Of a stretch of 29,880 bases of DNA, positions 16,777 to 25,812 are shown piece by piece. Location of the stretch: assembly GCA_964344495.1 (NCBI GenBank), contig CAYFNI010000017.1, forward strand, positions 1-29,880, written 5' to 3'. The notes under the pieces are model-generated. The model worked only from the letters and a program-made list of their open reading frames with translations, had not been told where the DNA came from and did not search any database. Made by a program: the position numbers and the translations under genes. Source of the stretch: UBA6136 sp964344495 (GTDB lineage: Bacteria; Pseudomonadota; Gammaproteobacteria; Methylococcales; Methylococcaceae). Position 1 is the first letter of the stretch. The number at the start of each line of letters is the position of its first letter.

Positions 16777-17556
16777 ATGCGTATCGTCTCGCTTAACGCC
16801 AATGGCATCCGCTCGGCGGCCCGGAAAGGATTCTTCGAATGGATGGCCCAACACGATGCAGACATCGTCTGCGTTCAGGAAACCAAAGCCCACACGCATC
16901 AGCTGACAGACCCTCTGTTCTGGCCGACCGGCTATCAGGCCTATTACCTGGACGCGGAGAAAAAAGGCTACAGCGGCGTAGCCATCTACACGCGTCAGGA
17001 ACCGGATAGTGTGATTGAAGGCCTGGGTTGGCCGGAGATGGATGCCGAAGGCCGCTATCTGGAGGCCCGCTTCGGCAACCTGAGCATCGTCTCCCTGTAT
17101 ATCCCGTCCGGCTCATCCAGCCCGGAGCGGCAAGCGGTCAAGTTTGACTTCCTCGAACGCTTTCTGCCGTATCTGAGATCCTGTGCCGATTCGGGGCGCG
17201 ACTACATTTTCTGCGGTGACTGGAACATCGCCCACAAGCCCATCGACCTCAAAAACTGGCGTGGCAACCAGAAGAATTCCGGCTTCCTGCCGGAAGAACG
17301 TGCCTGGCTGGATACCCTTTTCGATGAGGACGGCTGGGTCGACGCCTTCCGCACGCTGAATGGCGAACCCGATCAATACACCTGGTGGTCCAACCGCGGA
17401 CAGGCCTGGACAAAAAATGTCGGCTGGCGAATCGATTACCACGTGATCAGCCCACGCCTGAAGCCGATGCTCCGCTCAGCGGCCATCTACAAGGATCAGC
17501 GCTTTTCCGATCACGCTCCATTGACCATCGACTATGACTACTCCTTCCCGACGTGA
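16777..17556 (+). CDS. xthA: Exodeoxyribonuclease III (Crc-like architecture, active site intact)
   Basis: A 259-residue exonuclease III/AP endonuclease of the exonuclease-endonuclease-phosphatase fold, acting in base excision repair. Active-site positions are all present: Asn7 (LNANG), Glu35 (QETK), Tyr108 (SLYIPSG), Asp148 and Asn150 (GDWNIAHKP), Asp245 and His246 (SDHAPL). Length and several blocks (KNWRGNQKNSGFLPEERAWLD, GWRIDY, final DYDY) closely follow Pseudomonas Crc, a relative that has lost these catalytic residues, so this is probably the enzymatic ancestor type. ATG at 16777 starts the conserved MRIVSLNANG; the frame is open further upstream but without homology. No clear ribosome binding site. 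It overlaps the permease gene by 23 bases. Confidence 0.92.
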   Translation: MRIVSLNANGIRSAARKGFFEWMAQHDADIVCVQETKAHTHQLTDPLFWPTGYQAYYLDAEKKGYSGVAIYTRQEPDSVIEGLGWPEMDAEGRYLEARFGNLSIVSLYIPSGSSSPERQAVKFDFLERFLPYLRSCADSGRDYIFCGDWNIAHKPIDLKNWRGNQKNSGFLPEERAWLDTLFDEDGWVDAFRTLNGEPDQYTWWSNRGQAWTKNVGWRIDYHVISPRLKPMLRSAAIYKDQRFSDHAPLTIDYDYSFPT

Positions 17557-18826
17557 GCGATTGCTGAACCGCCGCATTCTCCTGTGCGTCATCACCGGCT
17601 TCACCTCCGGCCTGCCGCTGTTCGTCCTCATCAGCCTGCTCTCGGCCTGGCTGCGGGAAGGCGGCGTCGACCTCAAGGCCATCGGCCTGCTCGCGCTGGT
17701 GCAGTTTCCCTACATCTGGAAATTTGCCTGGGCACCCCTGTGCGACCGCTACGGTCTGGGGCTGGGTCGACGCCGGACCTGGATGCTGTTCAGCCAGCTG
17801 GCCCTGCTGATCACCTTACCGCTGTTCGGCTGGCTGTCGCCGCAAGCCGATCTGCCGAGCATCAGTCTGCTGGCGGTGATCATCGCCTTTTTCTCGGCGA
17901 CCCAGGACATCGCCATCGACGCCTACCGACGCGAATTGCTGCACGATGAAGAACTCGGGCTCGGCAACGTAGTCCACGTCAACGCTTACAAGATCGCCGG
18001 CCTCATCCCCGGCTCGCTGTCCCTGATCCTGGCCGACCACCTCGCCTGGTCAACGGTTTACCTGATCACCGCCCTGTTCATGCTGCCGGGCCTGATCATG
18101 ACCCTCCTCATCAAGGAACCACCGACCAAGGTTAGCGCGCCGGCCACCCTGCGTCAGGCCGTCGTGGAACCCTTCCGGGAGTTCATCCGCCGCAAGGGCT
18201 GGCTGAACGCGCTGGCCATTCTCGCCTTCATCTTCTTTTACAAACTCGGTGACAGCATGGCGACCTCGCTGGCTACACCGTTCTACCTCGACCTCGGCTA
18301 TACCAAGACCGAAATCGGCATGATCGCCAAGAATGCCGGACTCTGGCCAAATGTCATCGGCGGGATTCTGGGCGGGCTGTGGATGCTGCGACTGGGACTG
18401 AACCGGGCACTCTGGGTATTTGGTCTTCTGCAGGCGCTGGTGATTCTCGGCTTCGCCTGGCTGGTGACGGCAGGACACACCCTCACCGGGCTTGCCGGCG
18501 TCATTGGTGCGGAAGCCTTTGGCGTCGGACTCGGCACAGCGGCTTTTGTCGCCTTCACCGCCCATGCCACGCACCCGGCCTACACGGCAACCCAGTTCGC
18601 CCTGTTTACCAGTCTGGCAGCAACACCGCGCACCCTTGCCAATGCCCTCACGGGGTTTCTGATTGAGGGCGGGGACCTACAGCTGGGCGGACTGCATCTC
18701 GGCCATATCGATGCGCTCGGCTGGGAACGCTTTTTCTACCTGTGCTTCGCCGCCGCGCTGCCGGGCATGCTGCTGCTGTTCAAGGTGGCGCCCTGGCGGG
18801 AACTGCCCCGCCCGGCGGTTGGATGA
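17534..18826 (+). CDS. ampG: AmpG-like muropeptide permease (MFS)
   Basis: A 430-residue major facilitator protein resembling AmpG, which imports GlcNAc-anhydro-MurNAc peptides across the inner membrane for cell-wall recycling. AmpG signatures: GFTSGLPLFVLISLLSAWL in helix 1, the loop PLCDRYGLGLGRRRTW (68-83) and FFSATQDIAIDAYRREL (about 119-135). The sequence is hydrophobic throughout with about twelve helices; E. coli AmpG has 491 residues and extra helices. The start overlaps the end of xthA by 23 bases, suggesting co-transcription. PBP1A lies about 1.3 kb upstream, a loose functional neighbour. Substrate is inferred from the family. Confidence 0.85.
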   Translation: MTTPSRRERLLNRRILLCVITGFTSGLPLFVLISLLSAWLREGGVDLKAIGLLALVQFPYIWKFAWAPLCDRYGLGLGRRRTWMLFSQLALLITLPLFGWLSPQADLPSISLLAVIIAFFSATQDIAIDAYRRELLHDEELGLGNVVHVNAYKIAGLIPGSLSLILADHLAWSTVYLITALFMLPGLIMTLLIKEPPTKVSAPATLRQAVVEPFREFIRRKGWLNALAILAFIFFYKLGDSMATSLATPFYLDLGYTKTEIGMIAKNAGLWPNVIGGILGGLWMLRLGLNRALWVFGLLQALVILGFAWLVTAGHTLTGLAGVIGAEAFGVGLGTAAFVAFTAHATHPAYTATQFALFTSLAATPRTLANALTGFLIEGGDLQLGGLHLGHIDALGWERFFYLCFAAALPGMLLLFKVAPWRELPRPAVG

Positions 18827-18880
18827 AGGTATCGGCACGGAACACGGCAGGTATAGACAACACCCCTTCCATGTCGGCCT

Positions 18881-18908
18881 GAAAACCCGGCTGGCCACCT
18901 TGGCCAGC
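18881..18908 (-). terminator. Probable terminator of lpdA
   Basis: GCTGGCCA and TGGCCAGC form a perfect 8-bp stem with a three-base loop (18890-18908); on the minus strand it is followed by CGGG and then four T. The spacer makes it a weak intrinsic terminator. It lies between the convergent ampG and lpdA genes. Confidence 0.45.
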
Positions 18909-18931
18909 AGGCTTCGTTCGGACCAGCCCGG

Positions 18932-20353
18932 CTACTTCTTCTTGATATAGAGATCGGTGATGGTCCCTTCGACCATCTCGGCCGCAAAGGCGAAGGTTTC
19001 GGACAAGGTCGGGTGGGGATGGATGCTCAGCGCCACATCCGACACATCCGCCCCCATCTCCAGAGCCAGCACGGCCTCGGCGATGAGTTCACCCGCATTC
19101 GGGCCGATCATGCCGGCGCCGAGAATACGGTGCGTTTCCTTGTCGACGATGATCTTGGTCAGACCTTCGCGCCGGCCGATGCCAAGCGCACGGCCGCTGG
19201 CCGCCCACGGGAAGGTCGCCTTTTCAATGGCAATCCCCTGCGCCTTTGCCTGGGTTTCGGTCAGCCCCATCCAGGCCAGTTCAGGATCGGTGTACGCCAC
19301 GGATGGAATCGTCAGCGCCTGGAAAGCGGACTTGTGACCGGCGATGACCTCTGCGGCCACCTTGGCTTCGTGGGTGGCCTTGTGCGCCAGCATCGGGTTA
19401 CCGACAACATCACCGATGGCGAAGATATGCGGAATATTGGTGCGCTGACTGGCGTCGACCGGGATAAAGCCGCGCTCATCGACCGTCACCCCGGCGGCTT
19501 CGGCGCCGATCTTGGCCCCGTTCGGGCGCCGCCCCACGGCCACCAGCACCTTGTCGAACAACTCGGACGCCGGTGCCCCCTCACCCTCGAAAAAGACCTG
19601 CAAGCCTTCGGCCTTGGCCTCAATGCGGCTGACCTTGGTCTTCAGATAAATGTTGTCGTACCACTTGTTGACCCGCTGGTGCAGCGGCTTGACGAGATCC
19701 GCGTCGCAGCCGGGGATCAACTGGTCCATCAACTCGACGACGGTGATACGTGAACCGAGTGCGTGGTAAACGGTCGCCATTTCAAGACCAATGATGCCGC
19801 CGCCAACAATCAGCAGGCGCGGGGGTATATTGGCCAACTCCAGTGCGCCGGTCGAATCGAGCAGGCGTGGATCGTCATTCGGGAAACCGGGAATCTTCAC
19901 CGCTTGCGAGCCGACGGCAATGATCGCGTAATCGAAGCTGATCGAGCGCTGGCCATCCGGCGTGGACACACTCAGGGAGCGGTCGGAGGTGAAATGCCCA
20001 AGCCCCTGCACCACGGTCACCCCGCGTTGCTTGGCCATGGAGGCAAGTCCCATGGTCAGCGTCTTGACGACTTTGTTCTTGTGCTCGCGCACCTGGTCGA
20101 TATCGATCTGCGGCGCGCCAAACTTGACCCCGGTGCTGCCAGTCTCGGCCGCCTCATGGATAATCTGGGCCGAATGCAGCAACGCTTTTGATGGAATGCA
20201 GCCGACGTTCAGACACACACCGCCCAGCGTGGGATAACGCTCCACCAACACGACATTCTTGCCCAGATCGGCCGCGCGGAAAGCCGCGGTATAACCGCCC
20301 GGACCGCCGCCCAGAACGAGAACTTCGGCATGCAGGGCTGCGTTTTCGGTCAT
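18932..20353 (-). CDS. lpdA: Dihydrolipoamide dehydrogenase (E3)
   Basis: A 473-residue flavoprotein that reoxidises dihydrolipoamide and passes electrons to NAD. FAD-binding LGGGPGGYTAA is at about 14-24, the redox disulfide is Cys47 and Cys52 in GGVCLNVGCIPSK, the NAD-binding GGGIIGLE follows near residue 183, and the C-terminal HPHPTLSE holds the catalytic His447 and Glu452. ATG at 20353 was chosen over the in-frame GTG at 20359 because AAGGA lies 8 bases before the ATG but only 2 before the GTG. It follows aceF by 47 bases, so it is the E3 gene of the pyruvate dehydrogenase operon. Confidence 0.96.
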   Translation of the reverse strand: MTENAALHAEVLVLGGGPGGYTAAFRAADLGKNVVLVERYPTLGGVCLNVGCIPSKALLHSAQIIHEAAETGSTGVKFGAPQIDIDQVREHKNKVVKTLTMGLASMAKQRGVTVVQGLGHFTSDRSLSVSTPDGQRSISFDYAIIAVGSQAVKIPGFPNDDPRLLDSTGALELANIPPRLLIVGGGIIGLEMATVYHALGSRITVVELMDQLIPGCDADLVKPLHQRVNKWYDNIYLKTKVSRIEAKAEGLQVFFEGEGAPASELFDKVLVAVGRRPNGAKIGAEAAGVTVDERGFIPVDASQRTNIPHIFAIGDVVGNPMLAHKATHEAKVAAEVIAGHKSAFQALTIPSVAYTDPELAWMGLTETQAKAQGIAIEKATFPWAASGRALGIGRREGLTKIIVDKETHRILGAGMIGPNAGELIAEAVLALEMGADVSDVALSIHPHPTLSETFAFAAEMVEGTITDLYIKKK

Positions 20354-20400
20354 CTTCACAATCCTTGGTTGGGTTTATCGGGAACGGGACGGGCCTGTGC

Positions 20401-22050
20401 TTACAGCAGAACCCGGCGCAGGTCGGCCAGCGCATTGCCGAGGTGCACAATGAAGCGCGCCCCCTGAGCGCCATCAATGACGCGATGGTCATAGGACAAT
20501 GACAGCGGCAGCATCAGGCGCGGTACGAACGTCCCGTTCTGATACACCGGTTTCATCTGGCTTTTCGACAACCCCAGAATGGCGACTTCCGGAGCATTGA
20601 TGATCGGCGTAAACGCCGTACCGCCGATACCGCCGAGGCTGGAAATGGTGAAACATCCACCTTCTAGGTCCGCCCCGCGCAACTTTTTGTTGCGCGCCCG
20701 CTGGCTGACATCCGCCAGCTCGGCCGCGAGATCAAACAGGCTTTTCTGATCCACATCGCGGATGACCGGCACCACCAGACCTTCGGGCGTATCCACAGCC
20801 ACGCCGATATGGAAATACTTTTTCAGGATCAGCGTGTCGCCCGAAGGGGCCAGCGAGGCATTGAAACTCGGGAATGCCTTGAGCGAGGCGGCCACTGCTT
20901 TCAGCACGAAGGGCAGGAACGACAGCTTGATGCCACGTTTTTCAGCCTCCCCGCGCAATGACTGGCGGAAGGCCTCCAACTCCGTGATATCAGCATCATC
21001 ATGCTGGGTGATGTGCGGAATCGATACCCAGTTCCGATGCAGATTGGGTCCGGACAATTTCTGGATCCGGGTCAACGCCAGTGTCTCGATGTCGCCGAAC
21101 TTGCTGAAATCCACTTCAGGCGCGGCGGATACGGCCAGGCCACCGGTGGGCGCGGAAGCGGCCTTGGCAAGACTGTGCTTGACGAACTGCTGGACATCTT
21201 CGCGGGTAATGCGGCCCTTGGGACCGGTCCCGCCCACCAGAACCAGATCCACGCCCAACTCGCGGGCAAATTTGCGGATGGTCGGGCTGGCATGGGGTGG
21301 GACACCGGGTCGGGGCGAGGCAGGCGCCGCACTGACGGCCGCCGGCGTAACCGCCTGAGGCGCCCCGGTGGTGGACGGGGCTGCACTGGCAGGCGTGGCA
21401 ACCGGAGCCGATACCGCCGCCACCGGAGCGGCCGAAACCACCTCCAGCTGCAGGATCGCCGAGCCCTTGCTGACCCGGTCGCCGGGCTTGACCTGCACCG
21501 ACTTGACCGTCCCGGTAAACGGGGACGGTACTTCCATCGCCGCCTTGTCGCTTTCCAGCGTGATCAGCGAATCCTCGGCCTTCACCTCGTCGCCGGGCTT
21601 GACCAGGACCTCAATCACTTCGATGTCCTTGAAATCGCCGATATCGGGGACGCAGACCTGTTCCTCGGACCGCGTCTGGGGTGCGGGCGCCGCCGGGGCG
21701 GACGCGGGTGTCACGGGCTGCGGTTCGACAGCCACCTTGACGGGTTCGGGTGCCGTGGCGGCCGGAGCCGCAGGCGCCTGCGCGGGGGCCGCATCTGTAG
21801 CCGGCTCGGCCGATTCCAGCAACAGAATGAGGGAGCCCTTGCTGACCCGATCTCCCGGCTTGACCTGGACCGTCTTCACGGTGCCGTTGAATGGCGATGG
21901 CACTTCCATCGCCGCCTTGTCACTTTCCAGCGTGATGAGGGAATCTTCGGCCTTTACCTCGTCGCCGGGCTTGACCAGCACCTCGATGACCTCGATGTCC
22001 TTGAAATCGCCGATGTCAGGGACATGAACTTCTTTTTGAACTGCAGCCAT
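20401..22050 (-). CDS. aceF: Dihydrolipoyllysine acetyltransferase (E2 of pyruvate dehydrogenase)
   Basis: A 549-residue E2 that carries acetyl groups on lipoyl arms and transfers them to CoA. Two lipoyl domains (about 5-80 and 129-204) hold lipoylated Lys45 and Lys169 in ESDKAAMEV. Ala/Pro-rich swinging linkers separate them. The peripheral subunit-binding domain is at about 252-288 (ASPTIRKFARELGVDL) and the trimeric catalytic domain begins near 320, with His522 and Asp526 in DHRVIDGA. The two lipoyl domains differ at only 5 of 72 positions. E. coli AceF has three lipoyl domains, Pseudomonas two. Starts 9 bases after aceE. Confidence 0.96.
   Translation of the reverse strand: MAAVQKEVHVPDIGDFKDIEVIEVLVKPGDEVKAEDSLITLESDKAAMEVPSPFNGTVKTVQVKPGDRVSKGSLILLLESAEPATDAAPAQAPAAPAATAPEPVKVAVEPQPVTPASAPAAPAPQTRSEEQVCVPDIGDFKDIEVIEVLVKPGDEVKAEDSLITLESDKAAMEVPSPFTGTVKSVQVKPGDRVSKGSAILQLEVVSAAPVAAVSAPVATPASAAPSTTGAPQAVTPAAVSAAPASPRPGVPPHASPTIRKFARELGVDLVLVGGTGPKGRITREDVQQFVKHSLAKAASAPTGGLAVSAAPEVDFSKFGDIETLALTRIQKLSGPNLHRNWVSIPHITQHDDADITELEAFRQSLRGEAEKRGIKLSFLPFVLKAVAASLKAFPSFNASLAPSGDTLILKKYFHIGVAVDTPEGLVVPVIRDVDQKSLFDLAAELADVSQRARNKKLRGADLEGGCFTISSLGGIGGTAFTPIINAPEVAILGLSKSQMKPVYQNGTFVPRLMLPLSLSYDHRVIDGAQGARFIVHLGNALADLRRVLL
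21442..21657 (-). repeat. Second copy of lipoyl-domain repeat in aceF
   Basis: Encodes residues 132-203 of E2 and matches the copy at 21814-22029 at 67 of 72 residues, with long stretches of DNA identity. In-frame tandem duplication, probably kept alike by gene conversion. Confidence 0.85.
21814..22029 (-). repeat. First copy of lipoyl-domain repeat in aceF
   Basis: Encodes residues 8-79 of E2, the partner of the repeat at 21442-21657. Most differences between the two are at third codon positions. Confidence 0.85.
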
Positions 22051-22059
22051 TCGGGTTCC

Positions 22060-24753
22060 TCAGACGGTCAACGGATTGGGCTTTTCAGGATCGATACCCA
22101 GCTTGGCCACGGCCTTGGCAACCACCTTGGCCGAAATCTCGCCCTGATCCGCCAGCGACTTCAGGGCGGCCAGCGTGATGTAGTTGCGGTCGACTTCGAA
22201 GAAACGCCGCAGTTCGGAACGTCGGTCGCTGCGACCAAAGCCGTCGGTGCCCAGCACCGTAAAGGCCCGCGGCACATAGGGGCGAATCTGGTCAGCCACG
22301 ATGCGCATGTAATCCGAGGCGGCGACAATCGGACCCTGGCTGTCGGCCAGCTGCTGCTCGACGTAGCTGATTCGCCGCGGCTTGTCGGGATGCAAAAGGT
22401 TCCAGCGTTCGCAGTCAATGCCGTCGCGCCGCAGTTCGTTGAAGCTGGTCACGCTCCAGACCGAGGCTTCGATGCCGTAATCCGCCTTGAGCATGTCGGC
22501 AGCGGCCAGCGTTTCGCGCAGGATGGTTCCGCTGCCAAGCAGCTGGACCTTGGCCGTCTTGCCCGCATCGCGGAGCAGATACATGCCTTTGACAATACCT
22601 TCCTGACTGCCTTCCGGCATGGCCGGATGGGCATAATTTTCGTTCATCACCGTGAGGTAGTAGAAGACCGGCTCGCCTTCCTGATACATGCGGCGCAAAC
22701 CATCCTGAATGATCACGGCCAGCTCGTAGGCATAGCACGGATCATAGGCAACACAGTTGGGGATGGCCGACATGGCCAGCAGGCTGTGGCCGTCCTGATG
22801 CTGCAGGCCCTCGCCCGCCAGCGTCGTCCGACCGGCGGTGCCGCCCAGCAGGAAGCCCTTGGCTCGCATGTCGCCGGCTGCCCACATCAGGTCGCCAACG
22901 CGCTGGAACCCGAACATCGAGTAATAGATGTAGAACGGAATCATCTGCACGTTGTGATTGCTGTAGGCGGTGCCTGCCGCAATCCAAGAGCACATCGATC
23001 CAGACTCGTTGATGCCCTCTTCCAGAATTTGACCGGACTTGTCCTCACGGTAGTACATCACGCTGTCCGAATCCTCAGGTTCATACAGCTGACCGACCGA
23101 TGAGTAGATGCGGTACTGGCGGAACAGGCTGTCCATGCCGAAGGTACGTGCCTCATCGGGCACGATCGGCACTACATATCGGCCCACTTTGTTGTCGCGC
23201 AGCAGCAGCGTCAGCATGCGGACGAAGGCCATGGTGGTGGACATGTCGCGATCCTCGCTGCTCTTGAGCATGCTCTCGAACAGTTGCAGATCCGGCACCT
23301 GCAGATGCGGCGCCTCGCGCCGACGCTGTGGCAGCGGGCCACCCAGGGCCTTGCGCCGTTCCAGCATGTACTGCATTTCCGGACTGTCCTCCGGCGGCCG
23401 GTAATAGGGCACGCTGGCCAGCTGATCGTCGGGCAGCGGGATCTTGAAGCGATCCCGGAAGGCCTTGATCGAAGCGTCGTCCATCTTCTTCTGCTGGTGC
23501 GTGGACATGCGGCCTTCGCCCACCGGCCCCATGCCATAGCCCTTGACCGTCTTGGCCAGGATGACGGTCGGCTGGCCGGTGTGGGCAGTCGCCGCCTGAT
23601 AGGCGGCATACACCTTGTGCGCATCATGGCCGCCGCGGTTCAGACGCCAGATGTCCTCGTCCGTCATGTTGGCGACCATTTCCAGCAATTCCGGGTATTT
23701 GCCGAAGAAATGCTCGCGCGTATAGGCGCCGCCCTTGGCCTTGTAGGCCTGGAATTCACCATCGACTGCCTCTTCCATGCGTTTCCGGAGCAGCCCCTTG
23801 GTGTCCTTGGCCAGCAGCGGATCCCAGTAGGAGCCCCAGATGACCTTGATGACGTTCCAGCCGGCGCCGCGGAAGTTGGCCTCCAGTTCCTGAATGATCT
23901 TGCCATCGCCACGGACCGGGCCATCAAGCCGCTGCAAATTGCAGTTCACGACAAAGATCAGGTTGTCGAGCTTTTCGCGCCCCGCCAGACCGATGGCGCC
24001 CAGGGATTCGGGCTCATCCATCTCGCCATCGCCGCAGTAACACCAGATCTTGCGCCCGGCGGTATTGAGGATGCCCCGATCTTCCAGATACTTCATGAAG
24101 CGGGCGTGGTAAATCGACATGATCGGACCGAGGCCCATGGACACGGTCGGGAATTGCCAGAAGTCCGGCATCAGCCAGGGATGCGGGTAAGAGCTGAGGC
24201 CCTTGCCCTGCCCTTCGATCTCGGCGCGGAAGTGATCGAGTTGCTCCTCGGTCAGGCGGCCCTCCATGAAGGCACGGGCGTAAATGCCCGGCGCGGCGTG
24301 ACCCTGAAAATAGACCAGATCGCCGCCGAAATCCTTGGTCGGCGCACGAAAGAAGTGATTGAAGCCCACATCGTACAGCGTCGCGGCGGAGGCAAAGCTG
24401 GCAATGTGGCCGCCATATTCGGTCGACTTGCGGTTGGCGCGCACCACCATGGCCATGGCGTTCCAGCGAATGAGAGAACGGATCCGATGCTCGATGCTGG
24501 CATCACCCGGCAGGCGGGCCTCCATGTGCGTCGGGATCGTGTTGATGTAGGCGGTGTTGGCCTTGTATGGCAGATTGGCGCCCGCCCGCCGAGCCTGATC
24601 CACCAGGTTTTCGATCAGGAAGTGGGCCCGCTCGATACCCTCGGTGCTGATGACGGCCTGAAGGGCTTCAAGCCACTCGCGGGTCTCGTCGGGATCAGCA
24701 TCATGGGCAAGATTGAGGTTCTGGATCAATTGCGAAGTTGTACCAACCGCCAT
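22060..24753 (-). CDS. aceE: Pyruvate dehydrogenase E1 component (homodimeric type)
   Basis: An 897-residue thiamine-diphosphate enzyme that decarboxylates pyruvate and reductively acetylates E2. The cofactor motif is GDGEMDEPES (241-250) running to VVNCNLQRLDGPVRG (268-282), the GDG-X-N pattern of homodimeric E1. The N-terminal block RWNAMAMVVRAN and GGHIASFASAATLYDVGFNHFF (114-135) are characteristic of AceE, as is length (E. coli 887). First gene of aceE-aceF-lpdA. ATG at 24753 follows AAGGAAACC about 10 bases upstream, with a consensus -10 box further up. No PdhR operator could be recognised. Confidence 0.97.
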   Translation of the reverse strand: MAVGTTSQLIQNLNLAHDADPDETREWLEALQAVISTEGIERAHFLIENLVDQARRAGANLPYKANTAYINTIPTHMEARLPGDASIEHRIRSLIRWNAMAMVVRANRKSTEYGGHIASFASAATLYDVGFNHFFRAPTKDFGGDLVYFQGHAAPGIYARAFMEGRLTEEQLDHFRAEIEGQGKGLSSYPHPWLMPDFWQFPTVSMGLGPIMSIYHARFMKYLEDRGILNTAGRKIWCYCGDGEMDEPESLGAIGLAGREKLDNLIFVVNCNLQRLDGPVRGDGKIIQELEANFRGAGWNVIKVIWGSYWDPLLAKDTKGLLRKRMEEAVDGEFQAYKAKGGAYTREHFFGKYPELLEMVANMTDEDIWRLNRGGHDAHKVYAAYQAATAHTGQPTVILAKTVKGYGMGPVGEGRMSTHQQKKMDDASIKAFRDRFKIPLPDDQLASVPYYRPPEDSPEMQYMLERRKALGGPLPQRRREAPHLQVPDLQLFESMLKSSEDRDMSTTMAFVRMLTLLLRDNKVGRYVVPIVPDEARTFGMDSLFRQYRIYSSVGQLYEPEDSDSVMYYREDKSGQILEEGINESGSMCSWIAAGTAYSNHNVQMIPFYIYYSMFGFQRVGDLMWAAGDMRAKGFLLGGTAGRTTLAGEGLQHQDGHSLLAMSAIPNCVAYDPCYAYELAVIIQDGLRRMYQEGEPVFYYLTVMNENYAHPAMPEGSQEGIVKGMYLLRDAGKTAKVQLLGSGTILRETLAAADMLKADYGIEASVWSVTSFNELRRDGIDCERWNLLHPDKPRRISYVEQQLADSQGPIVAASDYMRIVADQIRPYVPRAFTVLGTDGFGRSDRRSELRRFFEVDRNYITLAALKSLADQGEISAKVVAKAVAKLGIDPEKPNPLTV

Positions 24754-25081
24754 ATATCAGGTTTCCTTGGACGTGGACGTTCATCCGAACATGAGGCGCG
24801 ATTATAGACAAGCCACCGGCCCATGTTCCATTCAATTCGACACGCATGAGCCCCTGCGCCCGGCGCGAAGCCGCCCGCCCGACTTTCCGCCTTGACTTCC
24901 GCCACAGGCCCGGCGAGGACCGATTTCGGCCCGTGTGATTACTTACCTTGCCCCCAAACGGGCCTAAAAACTTGCATTCCCGGGCCGTCTCTTCGACGAT
25001 GCGATCGGGGTGGATTCCGCCTCACCTGACCGATATTAAAAACAATCGATTAACAAAACATCACAACAGAGGGCGTAGACC
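24754..25081. other. Divergent intergenic region aceE/aqpZ
   Basis: 328 bases without a gene. The left part carries the aceE promoter. Close to aqpZ the sequence turns AT-rich (25036-25065) and includes TATTAA at 25036-25041, a possible -10 box with no good -35. AGAGGG just before the ATG is the aqpZ ribosome binding site. Confidence 0.45.
24801..24829 (-). promoter_or_regulatory. Predicted promoter of the aceE operon
   Basis: Minus-strand TATAAT (24801-24806) is a perfect -10 box; 17 bases further up GGAACA (24824-24829) matches only the second half of the -35 consensus. The start point would be near 24794, about 41 bases before aceE. A weak -35 suggests dependence on an activator or simply a modest promoter. 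Confidence 0.55.
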
Positions 25082-25777
25082 ATGAACATGTTTCAACGAA
25101 CATCCGCTGAATTGATGGGTACCTTCTGGCTGGTCTTCGGAGGTTGCGGCAGTGCCGTCCTGTCGGCGGCCTTCCCTGCCGTCGGCATCGGTCTGCTGGG
25201 CGTCGCGCTGGCCTTCGGTCTGACGGTGTTGACCATGGCGTATGCCATCGGTCACATCTCCGGCTGCCACCTGAACCCGGCCGTCTCCATCGGCCTGTGG
25301 GCCAGCGGCCGCTTTGCCGGCAAGGATCTGCTGCCCTACATCGTGGCGCAGGTCGCGGGCGCCTTGCTCGGCGCGGGAATGCTGTACCTGATCGCCAGCG
25401 GCAAGGCCGGCTTTGACGTCAGCGCCGGTTTCGCCGCCAACGGCTATGGCGAACACTCCCCGGGCCAGTATGGGCTGCTGTCGGCGCTGGTCGCGGAAAC
25501 CGTGCTGAGCTTCATGTTTCTGATGATCATCCTGGGCGCCACCGACGGGCGGGCACCGGCCGGGTTTGCCCCGCTTGCGATTGGCCTCGGGCTGACCCTG
25601 ATTCACCTGATCGGCATCCCGGTCACCAATTTGTCGGTCAATCCTGCCCGCAGCACCGGCCCGGCCCTGTGGGTCGGAGGCTGGGCGCTGGCCCAGTTGT
25701 GGCTGTTCTGGGTGGCGCCAATCCTCGGCGCCTGGCTGGCTGGAAAAACCTACCGCTGCTTCGGCTTGCCACGCTGA
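25082..25777 (+). CDS. aqpZ: Aquaporin Z
   Basis: A 231-residue water channel of the MIP family, six helices in the inner membrane. Both pore motifs are intact: NPA at 65-67 (GCHLNPAVS) and at 187-189 (SVNPARS). His175 and Arg190 correspond to His174 and Arg189 of the E. coli selectivity filter, which marks a water-selective aquaporin rather than a glycerol facilitator. The position equivalent to Thr183 is Leu184 ([10 protein letters not shown]); only the backbone carbonyl of that residue lines the E. coli pore. ATG at 25082 has an AGAGG site 9 bases upstream. Single gene, convergent with the hydroxylase gene. Confidence 0.95.
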   Translation: MNMFQRTSAELMGTFWLVFGGCGSAVLSAAFPAVGIGLLGVALAFGLTVLTMAYAIGHISGCHLNPAVSIGLWASGRFAGKDLLPYIVAQVAGALLGAGMLYLIASGKAGFDVSAGFAANGYGEHSPGQYGLLSALVAETVLSFMFLMIILGATDGRAPAGFAPLAIGLGLTLIHLIGIPVTNLSVNPARSTGPALWVGGWALAQLWLFWVAPILGAWLAGKTYRCFGLPR

Positions 25778-25787
25778 AACTTCTGTT

Positions 25788-25812
25788 CAGGCGGCGCTCA
25801 CCTTGCCGCCTG
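25788..25812. repeat. Hairpin between convergent aqpZ and the hydroxylase gene
   Basis: CAGGCGGC and GCCGCCTG form a perfect 8-bp stem around a nine-base loop, overlapping the hydroxylase stop codon. There is no T run on either side, so it is not a standard intrinsic terminator, but it could slow transcription from both directions. Confidence 0.4.

Noticed and set aside
21001..23103. Long plus-strand open frame (700 codons) opposite aceF and aceE
   Set aside because: Both minus-strand genes are unmistakable and the frame crosses their boundary; its translation is rich in Arg/Gly/His with no domain.
23284..24807. Plus-strand open frame of 507 codons opposite aceE
   Set aside because: Antisense shadow of aceE caused by high G+C at third codon positions.
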